From Sphingomonas suaedae (GTDB taxonomy: Bacteria > Pseudomonadota > Alphaproteobacteria > Sphingomonadales > Sphingomonadaceae), in assembly GCF_007833215.1 (NCBI RefSeq), contig NZ_CP042239.1:3160001-3224000 (forward strand): a DNA stretch of 64,000 bases. Direction: 5' to 3'. Both the position numbers and the translations under genes were made by a program. The notes under the pieces were generated by a model. It searched no databases, had not been told where the DNA came from, and was given only the letters and a program-made list of their open reading frames with translations. Below, one piece after another: positions 52,892 through 61,914 of this stretch (positions within the stretch are counted from its first letter, which is position 1; the number at the start of each line of letters is the position of its first letter).

Positions 52892-53761
52892 ATGAACCTC
52901 ATTACCCTCACCGGCGAGCCTTGGGCCGATTACGGCCTCGTCGACTCCGGCCATGGCCGCAAGCTAGAACGTTACGGCGACTACCGCTTCATCCGCCCCG
53001 AGCCGCAGGCGATGTGGGCGCCCGCGTCGCCCGACTGGGACGCGCATGGCGAATTCATGCCCGCCCCCGATGACGAAGGCGGTGGCCGCTGGGTCTTCAC
53101 CAAGCCCGTGCCGCGCGAAGGCTGGCCGCTCGCGTGGAACGAGGCGAAGTTCACCGCGCAGACCACCCCGTTCCGCCATCTCGGCTTCTTCCCCGACATG
53201 GCGCCGGTATGGAGCTGGATGCGCGAGCAGACCGCCGGGGTCGATGCACCCACGGTGATGAACCTGTTCGGCTATACCGGCGTCGGCACGCTGGCGATGG
53301 CGGCGAGCGGCGCGCACATGGTCCATGTCGATGCGTCGAAAAAGTCGGTCGAGGCGGCCAAGGGCAATGCCGCGCTGTCGGGGATGACCGACAAGCCGGT
53401 GCGCTGGATCATCGACGACGCCGCCAAGTTCGTCGCGCGCGAAGTGCGCCGCGGCCGCCGCTACGAAGGCATCCTGCTCGACCCGCCCAAATATGGCCGC
53501 GGCCCGACCGGCGAAGTGTGGCAACTCGAACGCGACCTCCCCGGCCTGATCGCCGATTGCCGCCAGCTATTGGACGCCGACTCGCGCTTCCTGTTCCTCA
53601 CCGTCTACGCAATCCGCATGTCGGCGCTCGCGATCGGCGAATTGCTCAACCAGCATTTTGCCGACCTCGGCGGCAAGGTCGAGTGCGGCGAACTTGGTGT
53701 GCGCGAGGAGGCGCGGGGGCTGGTGCTGCCGACCGCGATCTTTGCGCGGTGGAGTCGGTAG
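52892..53761 (+). CDS. Class I SAM-dependent RNA methyltransferase, RlmI-like
   Basis: 289 residues. SAM-binding motif N-L-F-G-Y-T-G-V-G-T-L-A-M-A-A-S-G-A near residues 124-141 and the catalytic-type D-P-P-K-Y-G-R-G, found in RlmI/RlmK-like 23S rRNA methyltransferases. The exact target cannot be told. The preceding gap is the family C repeat. Confidence 0.85.
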   Translation: MNLITLTGEPWADYGLVDSGHGRKLERYGDYRFIRPEPQAMWAPASPDWDAHGEFMPAPDDEGGGRWVFTKPVPREGWPLAWNEAKFTAQTTPFRHLGFFPDMAPVWSWMREQTAGVDAPTVMNLFGYTGVGTLAMAASGAHMVHVDASKKSVEAAKGNAALSGMTDKPVRWIIDDAAKFVAREVRRGRRYEGILLDPPKYGRGPTGEVWQLERDLPGLIADCRQLLDADSRFLFLTVYAIRMSALAIGELLNQHFADLGGKVECGELGVREEARGLVLPTAIFARWSR

Positions 53762-53763
53762 GA

Positions 53764-54021
53764 TCAGCTTGAGTAGATAATGTTCGCGACTCGATTCGCG
53801 ATCCAGACGAACGCCAGAAAGCCCGATGTCTCCAGACCGATGAGCAGATAGTTTCGACGCCAGCGTAATGCTCGACTTCCGGCGAAACAGATTAGCGCGA
53901 TCACCGCGCCCGGAAACAATGGGAGCCGCTCAATCGGATGGGAGGGTATATAGGGTAAGGTGAAAGCTAGCGCGCAAAATAGAAGTGTTACCTCGGCGAA
54001 CTTGCTTAGCCAGTCCTTCAT
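53764..54021 (-). CDS. Small membrane protein of unknown function
   Basis: 85 residues from ATG 54021, two bases after the ccmB stop. Three hydrophobic segments (V-T-L-L-F-C-A-L-A-F-T, A-V-I-A-L-I-C-F-A-G, L-I-G-L-E-T-S-G-F-L-A-F-V). No family recognised. Position behind ccmB suggests co-transcription, but it is not CcmC or CcmD by length and sequence. Codon use is less GC-biased than around it. Confidence 0.6.
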   Translation of the reverse strand: MKDWLSKFAEVTLLFCALAFTLPYIPSHPIERLPLFPGAVIALICFAGSRALRWRRNYLLIGLETSGFLAFVWIANRVANIIYSS

Positions 54022-54023
54022 GA

Positions 54024-54668
54024 TCACCCCCGCCCCATCCGCATCGCCGCGCCCGCCACGAACGGGCACCCCGCTACCAGCAGCAAGCTCACCGCGCCCA
54101 GCAGCTTCATCGCGCTCGGATCAGTTCCCATCGCCCCCGCGCCAAAGATCAGCAGCGGCACCGCAAAGGGGAGCATCACCAGCCCCGCCACCGCGCCCGC
54201 GCCGCGCAGGCCCGCCGTCAACGCGGCGGTCGCGACGCCCAGAGCCGCGAGCCCCGGCGTGCCGATCAGCAAACTCAGTCCCGCCGCCAGTGCCTGCTCC
54301 AGCGACAGGCCCAGCAACCCGCTCGCCACCGCGCACGCCAGCAGCAAGGCGGGCGCAAAGCCCAGCCAATGCCCGACGATCTTCGCCGCCGCGACGCTCG
54401 CGTCGTTCCAGCCACGAACGCTCAGTTGATCGAGCACCCCGCTCTCCAGATCGGGCGCCACCAGCCGCTCGACCGGCAGCAACGCCGCGAGCAACGCCGC
54501 TGCCCAGATCACCCCGCCGCCGATCCGCGCCAGCAACTTTGGCTCCGGCCCTACCGCGAATGGGAACAGGATCGCGACCAGCAGGAAGAAGGCTACGGGC
54601 AGGGTGAGGCCTCCCGCCGCCCAGGCGCGGCGCAGTTCGCGCGCTATGAGTGCGCCGAAGCCGCTCAT
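54024..54668 (-). CDS. ccmB: Haem exporter permease CcmB
   Basis: 214 residues, six helices. F-G-A-L-I-A-R-E-L-R-R-A-W at the start and L-A-P-D-L-E-S-G-V-L-D-Q-L near residue 70 are CcmB marks. With CcmA it is part of the system I cytochrome c maturation machine. The ccmC and later genes are not in this window. ATG 54668 chosen because the longer frame runs into a palindrome. Confidence 0.9.
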   Translation of the reverse strand: MSGFGALIARELRRAWAAGGLTLPVAFFLLVAILFPFAVGPEPKLLARIGGGVIWAAALLAALLPVERLVAPDLESGVLDQLSVRGWNDASVAAAKIVGHWLGFAPALLLACAVASGLLGLSLEQALAAGLSLLIGTPGLAALGVATAALTAGLRGAGAVAGLVMLPFAVPLLIFGAGAMGTDPSAMKLLGAVSLLLVAGCPFVAGAAMRMGRG

Positions 54669-54687
54669 TTTGGAACGCCCTGATATT

Positions 54688-54760
54688 CCCCTGCGAAAGC
54701 AGGGGTCCAGTGACATGGAGGGAAATCCCGCGTGACCCTAGGCTCCTGCTTTCGCAGGAG
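54688..54760. repeat. REPIN-like palindrome, family A copy 3
   Basis: Arms CCCCTGCGAAAGCAGGGG (54688-54705) and CTCCTGCTTTCGCAGGAG (54743-54760), the second followed by GACGG. Same build as copies 1 and 2, different stem bases with matching changes on both sides. Between ccmA and ccmB. Confidence 0.85.
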
Positions 54761-54786
54761 GACGGGCCGGGGATGCGTCGCAGCGC

Positions 54787-55371
54787 TCACCCTCCACCCC
54801 CGATCAATATCTCCCGCGCGCCCTGCATCCGGATCGGCAGATGCGTCGCCACCACCGCGATCCCGCCCGCCGCGCGGTGCGCCGCGATCAACCCGCCCAG
54901 CACCCCGATCGCGCCATGGTCCAGCCCGTTCGCGGGCTCATCGAGCAACCAGATCGGCGCCCCGCTCGCCACCACCCGTGCAATCCCAACGCGCTTGCGC
55001 TGTCCGGTCGACAACATCCGCACGGGCACCGGAGTGAGATGCAGCAACCCGACCGCCTCCAGCGCGTCCGCAACCGCGTCACGCCGCCCATCCAGTCCGG
55101 CCCAGAAGCGAAGCGCCTCGCCCACCGGCAATTCCGGGTCCAGCCCCGCCGCCACGGCCAGCAACGCCTTCTCCCCCGTCACCGACACGTGCCCTGCGCT
55201 GGCGTTCAGCAAGCCCGCGACGATCCGGATCAAACTCGACTTGCCCGCGCCATTCGGCCCGGTCACCAGCAGCCCGCCCCCCGGCTCCAGCGCCAGATCG
55301 AGCCCCTCGAACAGCATCCGCCCGCCGCGCGCGCACGCCACGCCCTCCAGCCGGATGCCGCAATCGCTCAC
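54787..55371 (-). CDS. ccmA: Haem exporter ATPase CcmA
   Basis: 194 residues, GTG start. ABC motifs: Walker [11 protein letters not shown], signature L-S-T-G-Q-R-K-R, Walker B I-W-L-L-D-E-P. Short for an ABC ATPase, as usual for CcmA. Overlaps the zincin stop (GTGA). Separated from ccmB by a REPIN-like element. Confidence 0.92.
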   Translation of the reverse strand: MSDCGIRLEGVACARGGRMLFEGLDLALEPGGGLLVTGPNGAGKSSLIRIVAGLLNASAGHVSVTGEKALLAVAAGLDPELPVGEALRFWAGLDGRRDAVADALEAVGLLHLTPVPVRMLSTGQRKRVGIARVVASGAPIWLLDEPANGLDHGAIGVLGGLIAAHRAAGGIAVVATHLPIRMQGAREILIGGGG

Positions 55372-55778
55372 GCGACGCTGTCTTCCAGCGCGTGCATGTC
55401 GTCATCCGAAAGCCCGAAATGATGCCCCACCTCATGCACCACGACATGCGTGACGAGCGCTTCCAGGCTCACCCCGGTCTCGACCCATTCGGCGAGCAGC
55501 GGGACGCGGTAGAGGTGAATCGTGTCCGGCTGCGGGATTTCGCCGATCGCGAACCCCTCCTTCTCGCCCACTGGCCGTCCCGAATAGAGGCCGGTCAGCT
55601 CGAACGGATCCTCCATCCCCATCTCGCGCAGGATCGTCTCGTCGGCGAAATCCTCGACGATCAGCACGATGTCGGGCAGATGCCCTGCGAACGGCTCGGG
55701 GATGCGGGCCAACGCCGCGCGCGCGAGCGCTTCCATCTGTTCCGCACTCGGCGCGAAGGTCTCGGTTTTCTCCGTCAT
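55368..55778 (-). CDS. Zincin-like metallopeptidase (DUF1025 type)
   Basis: 136 residues with [13 protein letters not shown] near the C-terminus, an H-E-x-x-H zinc site. The rest ([12 protein letters not shown]) fits the short zincin family of unknown substrate. Overlaps ccmA. Confidence 0.85.
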   Translation of the reverse strand: MTEKTETFAPSAEQMEALARAALARIPEPFAGHLPDIVLIVEDFADETILREMGMEDPFELTGLYSGRPVGEKEGFAIGEIPQPDTIHLYRVPLLAEWVETGVSLEALVTHVVVHEVGHHFGLSDDDMHALEDSVA

Positions 55779-55817
55779 CGTCCCGCGCTATGCCGCACCC
55801 AGCACAGGAGGGGAAGA

Positions 55818-56108
55818 ATGGTCGAGCAACTGAGCCAGGCGGAGCGCGACGACGCGCTCGAGGGGCTGCCCGAATGGGACCATGACGATGGCCGCGACGC
55901 GATCACGCGCAGTTTCACCTTCGACGATTTCAGTCAGGCGTTTGCCTTCATGACCCAGGTCGCGCTGCTCGCGGAAAAGGCGAACCATCACCCCGAATGG
56001 TCGAACGTGTGGAACCGCGTCGACATCCTGCTCACCACGCATGACGCGGGCGGCCTGTCCGGGCGCGATATCGAGATGGCACAGGCGATCGACGCGCTGG
56101 TGGATTGA
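55818..56108 (+). CDS. phhB: 4a-hydroxytetrahydrobiopterin dehydratase
   Basis: 96 residues from ATG 55818 with AGGAGGGGAAG upstream. The family motif is complete: [18 protein letters not shown] and T-H-D-A-G-G-L-S. It recycles the pterin cofactor of aromatic amino acid hydroxylases, or acts as a moonlighting DCoH-like protein. Confidence 0.93.
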   Translation: MVEQLSQAERDDALEGLPEWDHDDGRDAITRSFTFDDFSQAFAFMTQVALLAEKANHHPEWSNVWNRVDILLTTHDAGGLSGRDIEMAQAIDALVD

Positions 56109-56130
56109 GGGACTGGGGTTGAGGCCGGGC

Positions 56131-56240
56131 GCGCCCCTCCCCTTCAGGGGAGGGGATGGGGGTGGGGCGTCTCAGTCTCACCGAGACCGACGGGCCAAGA
56201 ATATAGGCCCCACCCCAACCCCTCCCCTAAAGGGGGGGCT
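56131..56240. repeat. Palindromic element with CCCCTCCCC arms
   Basis: Two hairpin-like arms, CCCCTCCCCTTCAGGGGAGG at the left and CCCCTCCCCTAAAGGGGGGG at the right, enclose GGGGGTGGGG and its complement. It lies between the convergent stops of phhB and the transporter and could end both transcripts. Related in style to family C but different in sequence. Confidence 0.7.
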
Positions 56241-56244
56241 TTAG

Positions 56245-57771
56245 CTATATCCCCGCCTTCTCCGCCAGCCACCGCGCCGCCTCATCCGGCGTCCGCTTGT
56301 CCACATCCCGATCGACCATCAGATTCGCCTCGCGCATCGCCGCAACCGGAATCTTGCCGATCAGCGGCTGCAGCGCTGCGACGAACCGCGTATCCTCCGC
56401 CCTGTCCGGCGCGACCAGCAGGATCGCGTCATAGCCGGGGATCGCTCCCTTGGGATCGTCCAGCACCACCAGCCTGTCCGCCGCAATTCGCCCGTCGGAG
56501 GAAAAGGCCGGGATCACATCCGCCCGCCCGCTCGCCAGCGCGCGGTACATGAAGGTCGGCTGATACGGCCGCGCCGATTTGAAGCGTAGGCCATAGGCAT
56601 CGCGCACCGCGCGCCACTCCGGCCGCTCCAGAAACTCGACATCGGTGGCGAGGTTCAGTTGCGGTGCCTGCGCCGCCAGATCGGCCAGCGTCGCGATCCC
56701 GCGCCGCCGCGCGTCGTCGCCGCGCATCGCAAACGCATAGGCATTTTCGAAGCCGAGCGACCCCAGCAGGCCAACCCCATGCTGCGCCTTCGCCCATTCA
56801 CCGACCCCGGCGACGATCGCCTCGCGCGGGGGTACGTCGCTGCGCTGCATCTGGTTGGTCCAGATCGTCCCCGAATAATCGACATAGACATCGACATCGC
56901 CGCCCGCGAGCGCGCCGAACGCCACTGCGGATCCCAGCCCCTCGCGATATTCGACGCGATAGCCCGCGGCTTCCAGGCGCTGGCCGATCAGCCGGGCAAG
57001 GATGAACTGTTCGGAAAAGCCCTTGGCGCCGACCACCACCGTCTTGCCGCCGGCAGCGGGGGCGAGCGCAATGGCCGCCGCCGCGATGATCGCGATAAGC
57101 GCGCCGACCCCGGCCCAGACCCGCGCGCGGTTGCGCGTCCGGATGCCCCCCTCTGCCAGCGCCAGGATCAGGTCCACCCCCATCGCCAGCGTTGCGGCGC
57201 CAATGCACCCGGCGAGCACCAGCGCCCAATTCTGGGTCTGGAGTCCCGCAAAGATCAGGTCGCCCAGGCTCGGCTGGCCCACGGTCGTGGAGAGCGTCGC
57301 GGCGCCGATCGTCCACACCGCCGCAGTGCGAATGCCCGCCATCACCACCGGTGCGGCGATCGGCGCCTCGACCAGCCATAATTTCTGCTGCGCGGTCATT
57401 CCCACACCATCCGCCGCCTCACGCAGCGCGGGATCGAGTGTCGTCAGCGCGGTGGTAGTGTTCCGCAGCACAGGGAGGATCGCGTAGAGGGTCAGCGCGA
57501 GCAGCGCGGGGAGAAAGCCGAGCGCCGGTAGCCAGTCGCCCACCACGCCGCGCAGGGCCAGCAGCACAGGATAGAAGAGCGCGAGCAGCGCCAGCGAGGG
57601 GATCGTCTGGACCAGGCTCGCCGCACCCAGTACCGCCCGGCCCAAGCGGGGATGCCGCGCCGCCGCGACGCCCAAGGGCAGGCTGATCGCAATCCCCAAT
57701 GCCAATGCCGCCATCGCCAGCAGCAAATGGCTCGCCATCAATTCGGGCACGCGGGTGAATGCGGCGGTCAT
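56245..57771 (-). CDS. Osmoprotectant-type ABC permease fused to substrate-binding domain
   Basis: 508 residues. The N-terminal 220 residues are a permease with six helices and the E-A-A-D-G-V-G-M-T loop that docks the ATPase. After one more helix, residues about 245-508 are an OpuAC-type binding domain (V-V-V-G-A-K-G-F-S-E-Q-F-I-L, Y-V-D-Y-S-G-T-I-W). Such fusions import glycine betaine, choline or related compounds; some thiol-specific relatives exist. The ATPase gene overlaps by four bases. Confidence 0.9.
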   Translation of the reverse strand: MTAAFTRVPELMASHLLLAMAALALGIAISLPLGVAAARHPRLGRAVLGAASLVQTIPSLALLALFYPVLLALRGVVGDWLPALGFLPALLALTLYAILPVLRNTTTALTTLDPALREAADGVGMTAQQKLWLVEAPIAAPVVMAGIRTAAVWTIGAATLSTTVGQPSLGDLIFAGLQTQNWALVLAGCIGAATLAMGVDLILALAEGGIRTRNRARVWAGVGALIAIIAAAAIALAPAAGGKTVVVGAKGFSEQFILARLIGQRLEAAGYRVEYREGLGSAVAFGALAGGDVDVYVDYSGTIWTNQMQRSDVPPREAIVAGVGEWAKAQHGVGLLGSLGFENAYAFAMRGDDARRRGIATLADLAAQAPQLNLATDVEFLERPEWRAVRDAYGLRFKSARPYQPTFMYRALASGRADVIPAFSSDGRIAADRLVVLDDPKGAIPGYDAILLVAPDRAEDTRFVAALQPLIGKIPVAAMREANLMVDRDVDKRTPDEAARWLAEKAGI

Positions 57772-58535
57772 GCCTTCAGCGCCTCGAGCGCGTCGGCCTG
57801 TGCCATCGGTACCGCGATCAGCGCCTGTGCCTCCGGCCCGCCGCCGCCCCGCGCCAATTCGGCGGGCGTCGCATCGGCAACGATCCCCCCGGCCTTCATC
57901 ACCAGCACGCGATCGGCCAGCAACAGCGCCTCCGCCATGTCGTGCGTCACCAGGATCGTCGTCAGACCCAACCGGTCGTGCAGCGCGCGCACCGCGCGAC
58001 CGAGATCGTCGCGAGTCACTGGATCGAGCGCACCGAACGGTTCGTCCATCAACATCAGGCGAGGCTGCGTCGCCAGCGCCCGAGCCACGCCGACGCGCTG
58101 CCGCTGTCCGCCCGACAGCTGATCCGGCATCCGCGCGGCGGCATCGCCGGGAAGATCGACCAGCGCCAGCAGATCCGCCACCCGTGCCGTATTGTCGCGC
58201 TCCCCGGTGATGCGCAGGCCGACGGCGATATTCTCCGCCACGCTCATATGCGGAAACAAGCCGATACCCTGAAACACATAGCCGATCCGGCGCCGCAGCG
58301 CATGGGACGGACCGCCGCGCACATCGGCATCGCCGATCCGCACGGTTCCGGCATCGGGTTCGACCAGCCGGTTGATCGTCTTGAGCAGAGTCGATTTGCC
58401 CGACCCCGACTGCCCCACCAGTGCGACGAAGCTGCCCGCCGCGATCTCCAGCGACACGCCGTCCAGCGCCCGCGTCGCGCCATAGCTTTTGGTCACGCCC
58501 TCAAGGACGACCGAAGGGCCGGTTTGCGCTGGCAT
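57768..58535 (-). CDS. Osmoprotectant-type ABC transporter ATPase
   Basis: 255 residues. Walker A G-Q-S-G-S-G-K-S-T-L-L-K, signature L-S-G-G-Q-R-Q-R-V-G-V-A, Walker B L-M-L-M-D-E-P-F. Like OpuCA/ProV but without the C-terminal CBS domains, so osmotic gating by CBS is not expected. Two-gene importer with the fusion protein downstream. Confidence 0.92.
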   Translation of the reverse strand: MPAQTGPSVVLEGVTKSYGATRALDGVSLEIAAGSFVALVGQSGSGKSTLLKTINRLVEPDAGTVRIGDADVRGGPSHALRRRIGYVFQGIGLFPHMSVAENIAVGLRITGERDNTARVADLLALVDLPGDAAARMPDQLSGGQRQRVGVARALATQPRLMLMDEPFGALDPVTRDDLGRAVRALHDRLGLTTILVTHDMAEALLLADRVLVMKAGGIVADATPAELARGGGGPEAQALIAVPMAQADALEALKA

Positions 58536-58589
58536 CGTTTCGCATGATGGGGAATGATCGCGCCAAGGTCAAAGATTGGGAGGGGTGGT

Positions 58590-59363
58590 ATGCAGGCGAT
58601 CTTCATCACCGGCGGCGGTTCGGGCATCGGTCGCGCGGTTGCGAAGCATTTCGCGGCGCAGGGCTGGCGCGTCGGCTTGGCCGATATCAGCGAGGCCGGG
58701 ATGGCGGAAACCGCGTCAATGCTCGGCGATGCCCCGGTGACCACCCATATCCTCGACGTGCGCGACCGCGCGGCATGGGACGGTGCGCTGGCGGACTTCA
58801 CCACAGCGAGCGGCGGGCGGCTGGACGTATTGTTCAACAATGCCGGGATCGGCGTCGGCGGGGTGTTCGCCGATACGCCGGTGGATGAGCTGCAACGCTG
58901 CGTCGATATCAACCTGATGGGCGTCGTCTGGGGTGCCCATGCGGGCCATAAATATCTCAAGGCATCGCAGGGTTGCCTGCTCAATACGGCATCGGCGGCC
59001 GGCATTTACGGCACCGGCGGGGTCGCGATCTATTCGGCGACCAAATTTGCGGTGCGCGGCTTCACCGAATCGCTCGACGGCGAATGGGTCGCCGACGGCA
59101 TTCGCGTGCGTGCGCTGCTGCCGAGCTTTATCGACACCGCGATTCTCGACGGGCTGCCGGTGGGCAGCAATGCGACGATGCGCGAGCGGGTGCGCGCCGC
59201 GCGGCTGGAGTTCACGCCCGTCGAAGAGGCGGCACGGCTCGCCTGGGAAGCCGTGCACGGCGACCAGTTGCACACTCTGGTCGGCAAGACCGCGCGGCGG
59301 ATGTGGTTCGCGTCGCGCTTCATGCGCGGGTCGATGCGCAAACAGGCGCGGGGCGGCAAATGA
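58590..59363 (+). CDS. Short-chain dehydrogenase/reductase
   Basis: 257 residues from ATG 58590. Cofactor motif T-G-G-G-S-G-I-G (about residues 7-14), N-N-A-G, and catalytic Y-S-A-T-K. The substrate is unknown. GGGAGGGG upstream. It overlaps the next gene by four bases. Confidence 0.9.
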   Translation: MQAIFITGGGSGIGRAVAKHFAAQGWRVGLADISEAGMAETASMLGDAPVTTHILDVRDRAAWDGALADFTTASGGRLDVLFNNAGIGVGGVFADTPVDELQRCVDINLMGVVWGAHAGHKYLKASQGCLLNTASAAGIYGTGGVAIYSATKFAVRGFTESLDGEWVADGIRVRALLPSFIDTAILDGLPVGSNATMRERVRAARLEFTPVEEAARLAWEAVHGDQLHTLVGKTARRMWFASRFMRGSMRKQARGGK

Positions 59364-59941
59364 GGGCGTTATTCGCGGTTACGACCGCGTTCGCCTGTGC
59401 GGGATGCGCCGGGACCTCCGCTACACCCGACCCGCAGGATGCGTTCATGCGTCAGATCGCCGCGCACTGCGGCAAGGCTTATGCCGGACGCGTCGTCACG
59501 ACCGATGCCGCTGATGCGGCCTTTGCCAGCAAGCCATTGATGATGCACGTCGCGGCATGTGGGTCCGACCGCGTCCATATCCCCTTCCATGTCGGGGAAG
59601 ACCGCTCGCGCACCTGGGTGCTCACCCGCACCGCGACGGGCATCCGCCTCAAGCACGATCACCGGCACCGGGACGGGACGAGCGACGTGTTGACAATGTA
59701 TGGCGGCGACACCGCCACGCCCGGAACCGCCGAACGTCAGGACTTTCCGGTCGATGCCGAATCGATCGCGCTGTTCAAGGCGAACGATGCCGCCGTATCG
59801 GTCACCAATATCTGGGCGATGGAAGTGACGCCGATCCGCTTCGCCTATGAACTGCGCCGCGCCAACCGCCATTTCCGCGTCGAGTTCGACCTCACCACGC
59901 CGGTGGCGCCGCCACCCATGCCCTGGGGCTGGACCGACTAG
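59360..59941 (+). CDS. Lipoprotein of unknown function
   Basis: 193 residues. Lipoprotein signal F-A-C-A-G-C with the cysteine near residue 16. The mature part is about 175 residues with paired cysteines (A-A-H-C-G-K-A, V-A-A-C-G-S-D) and W-V-L-T-R-T-A-T-G-I-R-L-K-H-D-H-R-H-R-D-G. No named family recognised. Coupled to the SDR gene; convergent with btaB, their stop codons overlapping. Confidence 0.75.
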   Translation: MRALFAVTTAFACAGCAGTSATPDPQDAFMRQIAAHCGKAYAGRVVTTDAADAAFASKPLMMHVAACGSDRVHIPFHVGEDRSRTWVLTRTATGIRLKHDHRHRDGTSDVLTMYGGDTATPGTAERQDFPVDAESIALFKANDAAVSVTNIWAMEVTPIRFAYELRRANRHFRVEFDLTTPVAPPPMPWGWTD

Positions 59942-60588
59942 GCCCTTATCGTCCCGGCCCAGGCATAGCCGCGCAGCAGCGTCTCGAACCCGAAGGTCTG
60001 GTCATTGGTGCGGCTGACATGGCGCAGCGCGACGGGCAGTTCGCGCCGGGGGGTCACGTGGAAGTGCGCGAGCCAGGCGAACAGCATCGTCCGCCACCAG
60101 CGCGGCATCCGCTCCTGCTGCCCGAAATCGACGATGTGCAGCACCCCGCCCGGCGCCAGTACCTGCGCCGCCTGTGCGATCGCGCCCAGCCAGTCGGGGA
60201 TCATCGACAGCGTATAGCTTGCGAACACCCGGTCGAACGCCGCGACGCCGAACAGCGTCTGGGGGTCGAACGCGGTCGCATCGCCCTGTGCCAGCATGAT
60301 CCGGTCGGACAGTCCGGCCTTCGCGACCTTCGCCCGCGCCGTCGCCAGCATCGCTTCGGAGATATCGACGCCGAAAAAGCGCGCGTCGGGCCAGCGCCGC
60401 GCCGCCGCGATCAGATTGCGCGCAGTGCCGCAGCCGACCTCCAGCACGCTGCCGCCCGGTGGCGGTGCCAGTTCCTCGATCAGCCGGTCGCGCCCCAGCA
60501 GATAATATTTGCGGGTGACGTCATAGATGTGCCGCTGCGCCGCATAGACGGCGTCCATGCGCCCGGCATGTCCGGCGTCTGCGGTCAC
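59938..60588 (-). CDS. btaB: Betaine lipid N-methyltransferase BtaB
   Basis: 216 residues from GTG 60588 (GTGA overlap with btaA). SAM motif V-L-E-V-G-C-G-T-A-R-N near residues 46-56; I-Y-D-V-T-R-K-Y-Y-L-L-G-R-D is a BtaB-type start. It would methylate diacylglyceryl-homoserine three times to the betaine lipid DGTS. Alternative: another small-molecule methyltransferase, but the BtaA neighbour decides. Confidence 0.88.
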   Translation of the reverse strand: MTADAGHAGRMDAVYAAQRHIYDVTRKYYLLGRDRLIEELAPPPGGSVLEVGCGTARNLIAAARRWPDARFFGVDISEAMLATARAKVAKAGLSDRIMLAQGDATAFDPQTLFGVAAFDRVFASYTLSMIPDWLGAIAQAAQVLAPGGVLHIVDFGQQERMPRWWRTMLFAWLAHFHVTPRRELPVALRHVSRTNDQTFGFETLLRGYAWAGTIRA

Positions 60589-61820
60589 GGCTTGAGGCGG
60601 TAGAGATGCACGCCGCCATAAATGGCCGAACGGTCCCGCGCGGTAAAGTCCAGCGACTCGGCTTCGGCATAGTCCCAGCGCGAGAGGATCGCGTCGGGCA
60701 CACGGCCGGGCAACAGGGTCGGCGCGGCGGCGGTACGGAACAGCACGCGCGCACCCGGCTTCGCGGTCCGCGTAATCGCACCCCACAACCGGGTCAGCTG
60801 CGCATCGGTCATCCAGTCCTGCGCGTCGAGCAGGATGTAGCGGTCGAGTGAGCCGTCGGGCATCGATTCGAGATATTCGACGAAATTCTGGTGGCGCACC
60901 TCGACCCGCTCGGCACGGTCGCGCACCACATCGTAATTGCCCGCCTGCAGATAGGGCGGAAGCGGCGCGTCGGCGCCTTCGCCATAGCCGCGCCCGAATG
61001 CCTGCCAGGCGAAGTAATTGTCCGACAGGTCAAAATCGCAGGCCAGCTTCTCCAGTCGTCGCCGCAGCACCGCGCCGATCCCACGCGGATCGTCGCCGGC
61101 CAGCGCCTCATATTGCGCCGGCGGAATGCCCAGGCCGAACAGCGATGCTGGCTGGTCGATCAGCCAGCGCACGAACTTTTTGTCGAACACCGGTGCAAGC
61201 CGCGTTTCGAAGATCGCGCGCTGCTCTTCCACGCTCTTCGCTGCGAGCAATTCGCGCGGGTCGATGCGATAGAGTTTGGCAAGCAGGTGCGCCGCGCCGA
61301 TGAATCCGCCGAGCAGCCCGCGCTTGTAGAAGCCCCCGGCAAAACCCTTGATCCGCCGCCGCCCGGCGAGATCGCGGCCTTCCCAGTAACGGCGGGTGGC
61401 ATCGTCGAGCTGCGGGCGCAGCCACTCCTTGTAGGCCGCGACATTCTCCGGCCGGTTTGCCTGGGCAAAGAAGCGGTGAAACGCGGCATAGTCGGGCAGA
61501 TGCTGGGCTGCTGCGCGCTTGAGCTTGTTGAGCGCGATATGCGCGGTGTTTAGGTCCACCGCAGTGATCTTCGCCGGGTTCGCGGTCAGATAGGACAGGA
61601 CGTTGCACCCGCCGCTCGCGATCGTCACGATATGGCAATCGGGCGTGATCGCCAGCGCCTCCATATCGACCTGCGGGTCTTCCCATATCTGCGCATAGAC
61701 CAGGCCGCGAAAGGCGAAGGTGAAAGCGCGCTCCAGCAGCCCTTCCTTGCTCAGATGGTCATGGCGGTGGACGGCGTTGCGGACAGCCCCGTTGCGCGGC
61801 TGGCTGGCGTTCGAACCCAT
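60585..61820 (-). CDS. btaA: Diacylglycerol 3-amino-3-carboxypropyltransferase BtaA
   Basis: 411 residues (DUF3419). G-L-V-Y-A-Q-I-W-E-D-P-Q-V-D-M-E-A-L near residues 39-56, I-A-S-G-G-C-N-V-L-S-Y-L and V-D-L-N-T-A-H-I-A-L-N are BtaA marks. It transfers the aminocarboxypropyl group of SAM to diacylglycerol, first step of DGTS synthesis. In other alphaproteobacteria the pair is induced by phosphate shortage, and a Pho-box-like site lies upstream. GGGAG precedes ATG 61820. Confidence 0.92.
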   Translation of the reverse strand: MGSNASQPRNGAVRNAVHRHDHLSKEGLLERAFTFAFRGLVYAQIWEDPQVDMEALAITPDCHIVTIASGGCNVLSYLTANPAKITAVDLNTAHIALNKLKRAAAQHLPDYAAFHRFFAQANRPENVAAYKEWLRPQLDDATRRYWEGRDLAGRRRIKGFAGGFYKRGLLGGFIGAAHLLAKLYRIDPRELLAAKSVEEQRAIFETRLAPVFDKKFVRWLIDQPASLFGLGIPPAQYEALAGDDPRGIGAVLRRRLEKLACDFDLSDNYFAWQAFGRGYGEGADAPLPPYLQAGNYDVVRDRAERVEVRHQNFVEYLESMPDGSLDRYILLDAQDWMTDAQLTRLWGAITRTAKPGARVLFRTAAAPTLLPGRVPDAILSRWDYAEAESLDFTARDRSAIYGGVHLYRLKP

Positions 61821-61872
61821 CAAATCGGCTCCCGGGGGAAATCGCTCCCCGGGGCGCGCTTATGGCGGTTCC

Positions 61873-61890
61873 ATGTCAGTCGCGTGACCG
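61873..61890 (-). promoter_or_regulatory. Candidate Pho box upstream of btaA
   Basis: On the minus strand CGGTCAC-GCGA-CTGACAT, compared with the 7+4+7 PhoB pattern CTGTCA(T/C)-N4-CTGTCAT: 12 of 14 positions. It ends about 52 bases before btaA. It lies within a wider inverted repeat (GGTTCCATG at 61867-61875, CATGGAACC at 61898-61906). Confidence 0.4.
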
Positions 61891-61914
61891 TGGCCGTCAT
61901 GGAACCGTCACGGA

